Assembly: GCA_003153915.1 (NCBI GenBank) | Contig: PMBX01000204.1 | Location: forward strand, 1 to 15,894 | Direction: 5' to 3' | DNA: 15,894 bases | Origin: Phycisphaerales bacterium | GTDB taxonomy: Bacteria; Planctomycetota; Phycisphaerae; SM23-33 | Part shown: positions 7,172 through 13,959 of the stretch, piece after piece | Layout of the letters: the number at the start of each line of letters is the position of its first letter | Position numbering within the stretch: position 1 is the stretch's first letter | Notes under the pieces: generated by a model | What the model saw: only the letters and a program-made list of their open reading frames with translations | What the model was told of the DNA's origin: nothing | Databases searched by the model: none | Made by a program: the position numbers and the translations under genes

Positions 7172-8272
7172 ATGATGGCCGGAGATAACGCTTCCAAAGA
7201 CAACGACTTGGCCGCGTTGCGGCAGAAAATCGACGATCTGGACCGCAAGATCGTCGACCTGCTCAATCAGCGCGCCACGGTCGTCATCGACGTCGGCAAG
7301 GCCAAGCTGGCCGGCGGCGTGCCGATCTATGCCCCCGACCGCGAGCAGGCCGTGCTCCAGCGGGTAGCGGAATTGAACCAGGGTCCCTTGCCGCAACGGA
7401 CCCTCCAGGCCATCTACCGTGAGTTGATGAGCGGGTCCTTCGCCCTGGAGCGCCCGTTGCGGATCGGCTACCTCGGCCCGGAGGGAAGTTTCTCCCACCT
7501 GGCCGCGGAGAAGAAGTTTGGCGCCTCCGTGGAGTATCGGCCGCTGGCGGATATCCGTGCGGTCTTCGAGGAAGTCGCCCGCGGGCATTGCGACCTTGGG
7601 CTGGTGCCCATCGAAAACAGCGTCGGCGGCGGCGTGGTGGACACCCTAGATTCCTTCATCGACGCGCAGGTTTACATCTGCGCCGAGGTGCTGGTGGAGG
7701 TACATCAGAACCTCCTGGCCAATTGCCCACCGGAGAAAATCACCGCCATCGCCTCCAAGCCCGAGGTCTTCGCCCAGTGTCGCAACTGGCTTTCCACCAG
7801 TTTCAAGCAGGTGGACCTGCTTCCGGTGGCTAGTTCCTCCAAGGCCGCCGAAATGGCCGCCTCGCAGGAGGGCCTTGCCGCCATCGGCTCGGTCCTGGCG
7901 GCGGAACTCTACGGCCTCAAGATTGTCTTCGCCAACATAGAGGATAACCCCAGCAACATGACGCGGTTCTTCGTCATCTCCAACCATCCCACCCGCCGGA
8001 CGGGCAACGACAAAACCGGAATCATGTTCACCACCGCCCACCGCGCTGGGGCTTTGGCCAAGGTATTGGAAGTGTTCTCGCGTTGCGGAATCAACCTGAC
8101 CAATATCGACACGCGCCCGTCCAAGAGGCGCAACTGGGAATACTATTTCTTCGTCGACGCCGAGGGCCACTGCCAGGACGAGAACTTTCAACATGCCCTC
8201 GCCGAGGCCAAGGAACATTGCGGGGAGATGCACGTGCTGGGTAGCTTCCCGCGAGCCACGGAACCCGTCTAA
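7172..8272 (+). CDS. pheA: Bifunctional chorismate mutase / prephenate dehydratase (P-protein)
   Basis: PheA converts chorismate to prephenate and then to phenylpyruvate, the committed steps to phenylalanine. The 366-residue product has the three usual parts. Residues ~10-85 form an AroQ-type chorismate mutase (LRQKIDDLDRKIVDLLNQR, then YAPDREQAVLQRV). Residues ~95-270 form the dehydratase (IGYLGPEGSFSHLAA, LVPIENSVGGGV, and NMTRFFVI, whose Thr is catalytic in the family). Residues ~280-355 form an ACT regulatory domain with GALAKVLEVFSRCGINLTNID. The usual ESRP of the phenylalanine-binding ACT site reads DTRP here. The ATG at 7172 has AGGG 5 bp upstream; the in-frame GTG at 7130 has no ribosome site and lies too near the predicted transcript start. 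It heads a run of plus-strand housekeeping genes; tpiA follows after 44 bp. Confidence 0.95.
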   Translation: MMAGDNASKDNDLAALRQKIDDLDRKIVDLLNQRATVVIDVGKAKLAGGVPIYAPDREQAVLQRVAELNQGPLPQRTLQAIYRELMSGSFALERPLRIGYLGPEGSFSHLAAEKKFGASVEYRPLADIRAVFEEVARGHCDLGLVPIENSVGGGVVDTLDSFIDAQVYICAEVLVEVHQNLLANCPPEKITAIASKPEVFAQCRNWLSTSFKQVDLLPVASSSKAAEMAASQEGLAAIGSVLAAELYGLKIVFANIEDNPSNMTRFFVISNHPTRRTGNDKTGIMFTTAHRAGALAKVLEVFSRCGINLTNIDTRPSKRRNWEYYFFVDAEGHCQDENFQHALAEAKEHCGEMHVLGSFPRATEPV

Positions 8273-8316
8273 GAAATCGGACCAGATACTTAGGAAATAC
8301 GGAAGGACGCCACGAC

Positions 8317-9075
8317 ATGCCACGTAAGCCGTTTATCGCGGGTAACTGGAAGATGAACACCACCGGCCGCAGCGCCGTGGAACTGGCCGCCACCCTGGCC
8401 CGGTCCATCGGTTCCCTAGATGCGGTAGACCTTGCCGTATGCCCGCCCTTCGTGTACCTGCCAGCCGTCAAGGCGGCGCTGGCCGGTAGCCGCATCGCCC
8501 TTGGCGCCCAGGATGTCTTTCACGAGGATGACGGGGCATTCACCGGAGAGGTCTCCACCGAGATGCTCAAGGACGTGGGCTGCCGTTATGTCATCATCGG
8601 GCACAGCGAGCGGCGACACGTGTTGGGCGAGACTGACGAGATGATAAACCGCAAGATCATCAAGGCCATGGCGGCGGGGCTGGATATGATCTTCTGCGTC
8701 GGGGAACTGCTGGAGGAGCGAAAGAGCGGACTGACGATGGACGTGGTGAGCCGCCAGGTGAAAATCGGCCTGGAAGGGGTCGCCGCCTCCGACGCGGGCA
8801 GGTTGACGATCGCCTACGAGCCGGTATGGGCGATCGGCACGGGCGTCAACGCCACTCCGGAACAGGCACAGGAAGTCCACGCGATGATCCGCCAACTGTT
8901 GGCGGGAAGGTTTACCGCCACGGTGGCGGACCGGACGCGGATTCAGTACGGTGGATCGGTTAAACCCTCCAACGCCGCCGAGTTGTTGCGGCAGGAGGAC
9001 GTTGACGGCGCGCTGGTGGGTGGCGCGAGCCTGAAGGCCGCGGATTTTGAGGCCATAGCGCGGGCGGCCTTGTAA
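8317..9075 (+). CDS. tpiA: Triosephosphate isomerase
   Basis: TpiA interconverts dihydroxyacetone phosphate and glyceraldehyde 3-phosphate in glycolysis and gluconeogenesis. The 252-residue TIM barrel has normal length and all catalytic positions: Lys in FIAGNWKMN, His in VIIGHSERR, Glu in AYEPVWAIGTG, and the phosphate-binding loops IQYGGSVKPSNA and GALVGGASL. GGAAGGA is found about 10 bp before the ATG. It lies 44 bp after pheA and 96 bp before secG; the tpiA-secG order is common in bacteria. Nothing in the sequence is unusual. Confidence 0.97.
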   Translation: MPRKPFIAGNWKMNTTGRSAVELAATLARSIGSLDAVDLAVCPPFVYLPAVKAALAGSRIALGAQDVFHEDDGAFTGEVSTEMLKDVGCRYVIIGHSERRHVLGETDEMINRKIIKAMAAGLDMIFCVGELLEERKSGLTMDVVSRQVKIGLEGVAASDAGRLTIAYEPVWAIGTGVNATPEQAQEVHAMIRQLLAGRFTATVADRTRIQYGGSVKPSNAAELLRQEDVDGALVGGASLKAADFEAIARAAL

Positions 9076-9115
9076 GGCCCGTCCCCGGACAAACCGGATT
9101 TTAATTGCCAAAATG

Positions 9116-9142
9116 CGAGGCGTCGCCGACGATATCGCCTCG
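9116..9142 (+). other. Hairpin in the tpiA-secG spacer
   Basis: CGAGGCG and CGCCTCG make a 7-bp perfect stem with a 13-nt loop, 29 bp before the secG start. No U-tract follows. It may be an mRNA processing or stability element; function is unknown. Confidence 0.35.
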
Positions 9143-9171
9143 TCGGACAGAGATCGGAAAGGCAGACTCCT

Positions 9172-9729
9172 ATGCAGATGCTGCAAGTGTTCGTGGTGAC
9201 GTTGTTCATCGTCATATGCGTCCTGTTGATCGTCGTGGTGCTGCTCCAGAAGGGGCGAGGCGGCGGGCTGGGCGCGGCCTTTGGCGGCGCGGGTTCCACG
9301 GCATTTGGAACCAAGACCGGAGACGTGTTCACCTGGGTGACCATCGTGCTGACGGCATTGTTCGTGTTGCTGTCCATCGGCACCACAATGGCGCTGCGCC
9401 CTGAAAAAGCTTTTGCCGCCAGGCCCGATTTCATTCCCCCCGAAAGTCCCATCACCGTCGAGACGCCCGTGACCATCTCCGCTCCAGGCATCAACGCGAC
9501 CATCCGCTACACCCTCGATGGAACCGAACCAACGGAGCAGTCCGCCAAGTATGAGAAGAACCCCGTGGTGGTCAAGCCGGGGACGATGTTGCAGGCACGG
9601 ACCTTCCAGCCGGGGCGACATCCCAGCCCGGTGACCAAGGCGTTCTATGGTATCCCGGAAACGCAACCTGCCGCGGCGACCCTTCCATCGGCCGCCAGTT
9701 TGCCCGCCTTGCCCGCTTCAGGAGGCTGA
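9172..9729 (+). CDS. secG: SecG preprotein translocase subunit with C-terminal extension
   Basis: SecG is the small accessory subunit of the SecYEG export channel in the inner membrane. Residues 1-80 are a standard SecG: a first membrane helix (about 3-24), the loop LLQKGRGGGLGAAFGGAGSTAFGTK with the hallmark Gly-rich FGG..STxFG segment, and a second helix (about 55-76). A normal SecG would end soon after this. Here about 105 more residues follow. Residues ~90-160 (PESPITVETPVTISAP, then ATIRYTLDGTEPT and further) resemble the small beta-sandwich found at the C-terminus of chitobiases (CHB_HEX_C type, with its YTxDGxxPT motif). An Ala/Pro/Ser-rich tail finishes the protein. From the topology known for E. 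coli SecG, the extension would be periplasmic. The stop is 2 bp before the yicC start, and the ribosome site of yicC (GGAGG) lies inside the secG end. Confidence 0.9.
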   Translation: MQMLQVFVVTLFIVICVLLIVVVLLQKGRGGGLGAAFGGAGSTAFGTKTGDVFTWVTIVLTALFVLLSIGTTMALRPEKAFAARPDFIPPESPITVETPVTISAPGINATIRYTLDGTEPTEQSAKYEKNPVVVKPGTMLQARTFQPGRHPSPVTKAFYGIPETQPAAATLPSAASLPALPASGG

Positions 9730-9731
9730 AG

Positions 9732-10613
9732 ATGTTGCTTTCGATGACGGGTTTCGGATCGGCCGGCGGCCATGCCGACGGAGTGGAATACGCCGTGGAG
9801 ATCCGTTCCGTCAACAGCCGCTACTATAAGAGTATCATCAAGCTGCCCGAGGCGATGGGTAGCACCGAGGGGGACATCGACAAACTGTTACGCGCCCGGT
9901 TGGTGCGGGGTACCATCAATGTGGCCGTCCGCATGACCGTGCCAGACGAGCAGGCGGCCTACCGGGTGAACGTCGCGGCGCTGGCTAAATACCTTGACCA
10001 GATCAAGCTGATGGAGATCGAGGCCAACCCCACGGTGCGGATCGACCTGGGGACGATGCTCCAATTGCCCGGCGTCTGCGAACCCCCGCCGTTGGATGAA
10101 ATTTGTCGTAAGACCCATGCGGAGCTGCTGCGCCTCGTGGAGCGGGCGATGAGCAACCTTATGGAGATGCGCCGCCACGAAGGGGCGGCTATGAAGGCCG
10201 ACCTGCTGTCCCATTGCGCGATCGTCACGGAAAATCTTGAGGAGGTGGCCAGACAAGCCCCCCAGTTGGTGACGGATTACCACCAGCGACTGGCCACGAG
10301 GGTCAAGGAACTGACCGCCGCGGGCAACATAAAAATAGACGAGGAAAACCTGGCCAGGGAAGTGGCCATCTTTGCCGAGAGGTGCGACATCGCCGAGGAA
10401 ATCTCCCGCCTGCGGGCACACCTCCAGCAATTCCGCCAGGCCATCGACGCTCCCGAACCGGCGGGGCGAAAGCTGGACTTCATTGCCCAGGAAATGCTCC
10501 GCGAGGCCAATACCATCGGTTCCAAGGCCACCGACACGCGAGTTGCCCGGGCGGTGGTGGAAATCAAGACCGCCATTGACCGAATAAAGGAACAGGTCCA
10601 GAACGTCGAGTGA
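9732..10613 (+). CDS. yicC: YicC/YloC family endoribonuclease
   Basis: The 293-residue protein begins MLLSMTGFGSA and continues EIRSVNSRYYKSIIKLPE, the N-terminal signature of the YicC/YloC family. It ends with the conserved block KLDFIAQEMLREANTIGSKATDTRVARAVVEIKTAIDRIKEQVQNVE (quoted in part: residues ~248-293, key motif EMxREANTIGSKA). In E. coli YicC, and in YloC of Bacillus, the family has been reported to act as an endoribonuclease that affects small RNA and mRNA turnover. It lies 2 bp after secG and uses a GGAGG ribosome site within the secG end, so the genes are probably translationally linked. yicC-gmk-rpoZ-coaBC is a widely conserved order. Length and motifs are normal. Confidence 0.93.
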   Translation: MLLSMTGFGSAGGHADGVEYAVEIRSVNSRYYKSIIKLPEAMGSTEGDIDKLLRARLVRGTINVAVRMTVPDEQAAYRVNVAALAKYLDQIKLMEIEANPTVRIDLGTMLQLPGVCEPPPLDEICRKTHAELLRLVERAMSNLMEMRRHEGAAMKADLLSHCAIVTENLEEVARQAPQLVTDYHQRLATRVKELTAAGNIKIDEENLAREVAIFAERCDIAEEISRLRAHLQQFRQAIDAPEPAGRKLDFIAQEMLREANTIGSKATDTRVARAVVEIKTAIDRIKEQVQNVE

Positions 10614-10717
10614 CGCGGAAGGGGCAGTTCGCCGGAGGAATCGGTGCGGTTTCCGCGGGCCACAGTTGGTTAACTTTGGATGCTTACCCTTGGCTGGCGG
10701 GGCTATGTCCCGCCGGC
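10614..10717 (+). other. Two strong hairpins in the yicC-gmk spacer
   Basis: CGCGGAA (10614-10620) pairs perfectly with TTCCGCG (10651-10657). GCTGGCGGG (10693-10701) pairs with CCCGCCGGC (10709-10717) with one G-T pair and a 7-nt loop. Neither is followed by a U-tract. They may mark an mRNA processing site or partial terminator within the operon. Confidence 0.35.
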
Positions 10718-10752
10718 TTAGCATGTGCTTGACTTCGCGACGGAGCGGCGAA

Positions 10753-11331
10753 ATGGGCCGGTTTAAAGGCAAGCTGGTTGTCATCAGCGGTCCCTCCGGG
10801 GTCGGCAAGACAACCATCGTTCGCGAGGTGCTCCGGCGAACCGGGGCCGAATACAGCGTCTCGGCGACCACTCGCCCGCCGCGAGCCGGCGAGGTGGACG
10901 GGCGGGATTACCGCTTCGTCAGCGAGGATGCTTTCCGCCGGATGGTGGCGGCGGGGGAGATGCTGGAATGGGCCGAGGTGTTTTCCCGGCTCTACGGCAC
11001 GCCCGCCGGTCCGGTTCAGGAGGCGTTGGCCGAGGGAAAAACAGTTATCCTGGATATCGACGTCCAAGGCGGCTTGCAGGTCCATCGCAAGATGCCAGGT
11101 GCGAGTTACGTGCTGATGACGCCGCCCGACGAGGCGACGCTGGCCAGCCGGCTCAAGGGGCGCGGCAGCGAAAGCCCGGAAGTGGTGGCCGCGCGGTTAG
11201 CCCAGGCCAGGAAAGAACTGGACGCGGCAAGGGCCAGCGGCGTATATAATCATGAGGTTGTCAATGACAACCTGGAAGCCGCGATGCGCCAGGTGGTTGC
11301 GATAGTCAAACAGGAGTCAACGGAACAATGA
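10753..11331 (+). CDS. gmk: Guanylate kinase
   Basis: Gmk phosphorylates GMP to GDP with ATP in the cytoplasm. The 192-residue protein shows the P-loop VISGPSGVGKTT at residues ~8-19. The GMP-binding segment follows with SATTRPPRAGEVDGRDYRFVS, then EWAEVFSRLYGTP and VILDIDVQGGLQV. The C-terminal YNHEVVNDNLEAA is also typical. The frame is open for 29 codons upstream, but the family N-terminus fits the ATG at 10753, where GGAG lies about 9 bp upstream. Its stop overlaps the rpoZ start by 4 bp (ATGA), so the two are translationally coupled. Length and residues are normal. Confidence 0.96.
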   Translation: MGRFKGKLVVISGPSGVGKTTIVREVLRRTGAEYSVSATTRPPRAGEVDGRDYRFVSEDAFRRMVAAGEMLEWAEVFSRLYGTPAGPVQEALAEGKTVILDIDVQGGLQVHRKMPGASYVLMTPPDEATLASRLKGRGSESPEVVAARLAQARKELDAARASGVYNHEVVNDNLEAAMRQVVAIVKQESTEQ

Positions 11332-11564
11332 TAGAGGCATTGAAGAGCGAGGAGATCATCAAAAAAGTCGGTGGCAAGTTTAAGCTTACCGCCCTGATCC
11401 AGCGGCGGCTGGTGGAGTTGGTTCAAGGCTCCCGCGCCCTGGTGGAACGCAAACGCGGCATGACGGACATGGAAGTCGCCATCCAGGAAATCCTGGAGGA
11501 CAAGATCGCCATCGACTATGAGAAGTCACGAATCCTCACCCCCGACGATATCCTCAAGAAGTAG
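11328..11564 (+). CDS. rpoZ: RNA polymerase omega subunit
   Basis: The 78-residue protein is the small omega subunit that helps assemble RNA polymerase by holding the beta' subunit. Residues ~19-60 show the family pattern: FKLTALIQRRLVELVQGSRALVE, then a stretch preceding EVAIQEILEDKIAIDY. The position directly after gmk, with a 4-bp stop/start overlap, is the classic context and supports the call. It ends with an acidic and basic tail. Identity rests on pattern and context together, because omega is short and variable. Confidence 0.9.
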   Translation: MIEALKSEEIIKKVGGKFKLTALIQRRLVELVQGSRALVERKRGMTDMEVAIQEILEDKIAIDYEKSRILTPDDILKK

Positions 11565-11577
11565 CTCCGTAGCCCTG

Positions 11578-11676
11578 TAGGGCGTGCAACTCGTTGCACG
11601 CGCAACGCAAGCCGACGCCGATGTGTATGTTGCGCGGGCTACCCCGGAAGGGGCCCTTGCGGGCAAGTAGCTCGCC
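11578..11676. repeat. REP-like palindromic doublet, copy 1
   Basis: Unit A is TAGGGCG (11578-11584), an inner palindrome TGCAAC-TC-GTTGCA, then CGCGCAA (11599-11605). Unit B starts in opposite orientation at TTGCGCG (11630-11636) and closes as GCGGGCTA/TAGCTCGC (8 bp, one G-T pair), with a GC-rich segment of 26 bp inside. The same frame (TAGGGCG...CGCGCAA) is found at 12839. The doublet fills most of the rpoZ-coaC spacer. Confidence 0.65.
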
Positions 11677-11702
11677 TTCGAGACTGGGGGCAGGCGGTAA
11701 CT

Positions 11703-12296
11703 ATGGCCGGCAACGCGGAAAAAACCTTAGACAAGTATGAAGTCCTGGTGGCTGTCACGGGCGGGATCGCCGGTTATAAGGTCGCCGATCTCGTCAGCAA
11801 GCTTGTCGCCGCCGGCGCGGGCGTCAGCGTGGCGATGTCCGAGGCGGCGACGCGGTTCGTCTCGCCGCTGACCTTCCAGACCCTCACGCAGCGGCAGGTG
11901 TATACCACGCTGTGGCTTCCGTCGGAGGACTTTCGCGCCGGCCACCTGGCCCCCACGGAGCTTGCCGACCTGATGGTGGTCGCCCCGGCCACCGCCGACA
12001 TCATCGGCAAGTTCGCCGCCGGCTTGGCCGACGACCTGATAAGCTCGCTGGGCCTCTCGGCCTGCGGGTCCTGCCCGATCCTGCTTGCCCCGGCGATGAA
12101 CACCCGCATGTGGCTGGCCCCGCCTGTCCAGGCAAACATCAAAACCCTGCGGGATTGGGGCTGGCATGTCGTCGGTCCCGACGACGGCAGACTGGCCTGC
12201 GGAACATCCGGCCCCGGTCGCATGGCCGAACCAGGGGACATCCTCCAGGCCGTCAGAAACCTCCTGCTCCAAAAACCGCCAAAAAAGGCCAAGTAA
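11703..12296 (+). CDS. coaC: Phosphopantothenoylcysteine decarboxylase (stand-alone CoaC)
   Basis: This FMN-dependent enzyme decarboxylates 4'-phosphopantothenoylcysteine to 4'-phosphopantetheine in coenzyme A synthesis. The 197-residue protein covers only the flavoprotein domain: VLVAVTGGIAGYKVADLVSKL near residue 14, then the catalytic His region AGHLAPTELADLMVVAPATADIIGKFA. These are followed by the active-site PAMNTRMW and the substrate-clamp LACGTSGPGRMAE. In most bacteria CoaC is fused to the ligase CoaB (about 400 residues together). Here the frame stops right after the clamp helix, so CoaB must be encoded elsewhere or replaced. It follows rpoZ after 138 bp filled mainly with a palindromic repeat. 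It converges with the flavodoxin-like gene, the stops being 10 bp apart. Confidence 0.92.
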   Translation: MAGNAEKTLDKYEVLVAVTGGIAGYKVADLVSKLVAAGAGVSVAMSEAATRFVSPLTFQTLTQRQVYTTLWLPSEDFRAGHLAPTELADLMVVAPATADIIGKFAAGLADDLISSLGLSACGSCPILLAPAMNTRMWLAPPVQANIKTLRDWGWHVVGPDDGRLACGTSGPGRMAEPGDILQAVRNLLLQKPPKKAK

Positions 12297-12306
12297 TACC
12301 AGGGGC

Positions 12307-12786
12307 CTAGGGATTGCGCTCTTGTAGCCTCGCCACGAATCCTTCCACCTGTTCGCCGCATTTTCCGCTGCGCACGTCTTTTTCGATCAGTGCCAGTGTC
12401 GCCATGGGGGACAGGCCGGACAGGTCGGCCATGTGTTGGAAGGTCTTTTTGTCGCCCGAGCCGCCCATGGTGCAGAAGAAGGCCAGTTTCCTGAAGGCCC
12501 CGGCGTGGCGGGCGATGTAGGTCCGCACGGCAGGGGCCATGGTGAAGGCCCACACGGGCGTGCCGAGGATCACCAGGTCGTATGCGGCGGGGTCCTTGGC
12601 CGGCGGGGCGATTTCGGTGGGGCGCTTCAGCGAGGCGTCTTTTCCGGCGATCAGCCAGCCGATGGCGCCACGGCGCGGCTTGTTGTCGATAATCTCCTCG
12701 ATGTCGGCGCCCAGGCGAGCGGCGATGTCCCCGGCGGCGGTGCGCGTCACGCCGGAGCGGGAGTAATAGGCGACCAGGACTTTCAT
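12307..12786 (-). CDS. Flavodoxin-like protein
   Basis: The 159-residue protein begins MKVLVAYYSRSGVTRTAA, the FMN phosphate-binding loop (S-x-S/T-G-x-T-x) of flavodoxins. LVILGTPVWAFTMAPAVRTYI corresponds to the second FMN loop with the Trp that stacks on the flavin. FFCTMGGSGDKKTF fits the third loop region of the fold. It belongs to the flavodoxin / NAD(P)H oxidoreductase-like group that often carries electrons or acts as a quinone reductase; the partner cannot be told. The ATG at 12786 is the family start; an upstream extension to 12909 would run through a palindromic repeat and is rejected. It lies downstream of pdxJ on the same strand, separated by 133 bp. Confidence 0.87.
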   Translation of the reverse strand: MKVLVAYYSRSGVTRTAAGDIAARLGADIEEIIDNKPRRGAIGWLIAGKDASLKRPTEIAPPAKDPAAYDLVILGTPVWAFTMAPAVRTYIARHAGAFRKLAFFCTMGGSGDKKTFQHMADLSGLSPMATLALIEKDVRSGKCGEQVEGFVARLQERNP

Positions 12787-12838
12787 GATTCGCTCGTTCT
12801 TAATTGAAGTGTGCGGATACGCGCTGCGAAAAATCCGG

Positions 12839-12915
12839 TAGGGCGAGCTACTTGTAGCTCGCGCAACGGTTACATCATTGTCGGATTGCGCGTGCAACAA
12901 TAGTTGCACGCCCTA
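12839..12915. repeat. REP-like palindromic doublet, copy 2
   Basis: Unit A is TAGGGCG (12839-12845), inner palindrome AGCTA-CTTG-TAGCT, CGCGCAA (12860-12866). Unit B is the inverted frame TTGCGCG (12886-12892), inner palindrome TGCAAC-AATA-GTTGCA, CGCCCTA (12909-12915). The outer frames are perfect inverted repeats of each other, while the inner stems differ but stay palindromic. It lies between pdxJ and the flavodoxin gene. Confidence 0.75.
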
Positions 12916-12919
12916 CATA

Positions 12920-13645
12920 CTAAATGCCAGCGGATTTGTCGATTAGGCGTTTCATTTCGGCCACCGCCTCGCTCAAGCCGACGAATACCGCGCGGGAAAT
13001 TATGGAATGGCCGATGTTGAACTCACAGAAGCCCCGCAAGGCCGCGATGGGAGCGATGTTGTTATAGGTCAGGCCATGGCCGCCGTGGACGACCAGGCCG
13101 GCATCGAGACCGGCCCGCAGGCCCGAGCGGATTTCCTCGATGGTCTCGGTAATGGCGCGGCCGGTAGCATTGGCGTATCGGCCGGTGTGGATCTCGATGG
13201 CGTCGCAGCCGGCCTGGCGAGAGGCAAGTATCTGGTCACGGTGAGGATCGACGAAGGCGCTGACGATCACGCCGGCGGCTTGGAGGGCCTTGGTCACCTC
13301 CGCCATGCGACGGGCATGGCCCAGAACGTCCAGGCCGCCCTCGGTGGTGATTTCCTGGCGGTTCTCGGGCACAAGCGTGGCTTGGTCGGGCTTGATCTCC
13401 AGGGCGATGGCGACGATCTCATCGTCCAGCGACATCTCCATGTTGAGCTTGCAGCGGACGGTTGCTCGCAGCAGGCGGGCGTCGCGGTCGTTGATGTGGC
13501 GGCGGTCCTTGCGGAGGTGGAAGGTGATGCCGTCGGCCCCGCCCAGTTCCGCCTGCACGGCAGCCCAGACGGGGTCGGGTTCCACCGTCCGCCGCGCCTG
13601 ACGGATGGTGGCCACATGGTCGATGTTGACGCCCAGTCCGGGCAT
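12920..13645 (-). CDS. pdxJ: Pyridoxine 5'-phosphate synthase
   Basis: PdxJ condenses 3-amino-1-hydroxyacetone phosphate with 1-deoxyxylulose 5-phosphate to pyridoxine 5'-phosphate in the DXP-dependent vitamin B6 pathway. The 241-residue TIM barrel has normal length and the family motifs in order: GVNIDHVATIRQARR, HLRKDRRHIND, LNMEMS (catalytic Glu), VPENRQEITTEGGLD, HTGRYAN, VVHGGHGLTYNN, EFNIGHSIISRAVFVGL. The HGGHGLTY version replaces the more usual HAGHGL. The start is supported by a strong GGAGGT 6 bp before the ATG and by a good promoter at 13704-13677. It is separated from the upstream structured RNA by that RNA's terminator, so it has its own transcript. Confidence 0.96.
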   Translation of the reverse strand: MPGLGVNIDHVATIRQARRTVEPDPVWAAVQAELGGADGITFHLRKDRRHINDRDARLLRATVRCKLNMEMSLDDEIVAIALEIKPDQATLVPENRQEITTEGGLDVLGHARRMAEVTKALQAAGVIVSAFVDPHRDQILASRQAGCDAIEIHTGRYANATGRAITETIEEIRSGLRAGLDAGLVVHGGHGLTYNNIAPIAALRGFCEFNIGHSIISRAVFVGLSEAVAEMKRLIDKSAGI

Positions 13646-13676
13646 TTTTTACCTCCCGCAAATGGTTTCCTGGTGA

Positions 13677-13704
13677 ATTCTATTGAGGCCAACGGGAATC
13701 ACAA
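13677..13704 (-). promoter_or_regulatory. Sigma-70-type promoter of pdxJ
   Basis: TTGTGA (13704-13699), 16-bp spacer, TAGAAT (13682-13677). Transcription would start near 13670, about 25 nt before the pdxJ start codon. Confidence 0.5.
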
Positions 13705-13802
13705 GGGCGCAGGTGGGACAAATCCGCTATCCGCTCGCGGCGAGTGGCTGCCGCCTTTCGACGACCAGCCGTCACCGGGTGAACGTTCCACGCATAGAGC
13801 GC

Positions 13803-13850
13803 AAAAAAAAGGGGCGAAGACGTAACTTTTGCAAGTACACGTCATCGCCC
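13803..13850 (-). terminator. Strong intrinsic terminator of the structured RNA
   Basis: On the minus strand a 12-position stem (13850-13839 with 13823-13812, 11 pairs and one mismatch; arms begin GGGCGA and end TCGCCC) is followed by one C and eight T (13810-13803). Inside the 15-nt loop, CTT and AAG can pair further. The plus strand has no U-tract on the matching side, so the element points to a minus-strand transcript. Confidence 0.85.
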
Positions 13851-13956
13851 TTCGCCTTGGTAACCACCTGTTGCCTCGTTAAAGGCTTCCATTCGCAGAA
13901 GCCCTGGAGGAGGAGAGACCAGAGCATTTCAACGGGCGCTCATCTCCGTTGATCCG
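13839..13956 (-). repeat. RNA domain R2 (3' copy of the tandem repeat)
   Basis: Hairpin 1: TCAACGG / CCGTTGA with loop AGATGAGCGC (13952-13929). Hairpin 2: GCTCTGG / CCAGGGC with loop TCTCTCCTCCT (13925-13901). Then GGTTAC (13865-13860) and TGACGT, the last bases of which form the 5' arm of the terminator. GGCTTC/GAAGCC (13903-13884) is an alternative stem that competes for three bases of hairpin 2. Confidence 0.75.
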
Positions 13957-13959
13957 CAA

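Noticed and set aside
8416..9666. 416-codon open frame on the minus strand
   Set aside because: It covers tpiA and secG on the opposite strand; the translation is rich in His, Gln and Arg as typical for antisense shadows.
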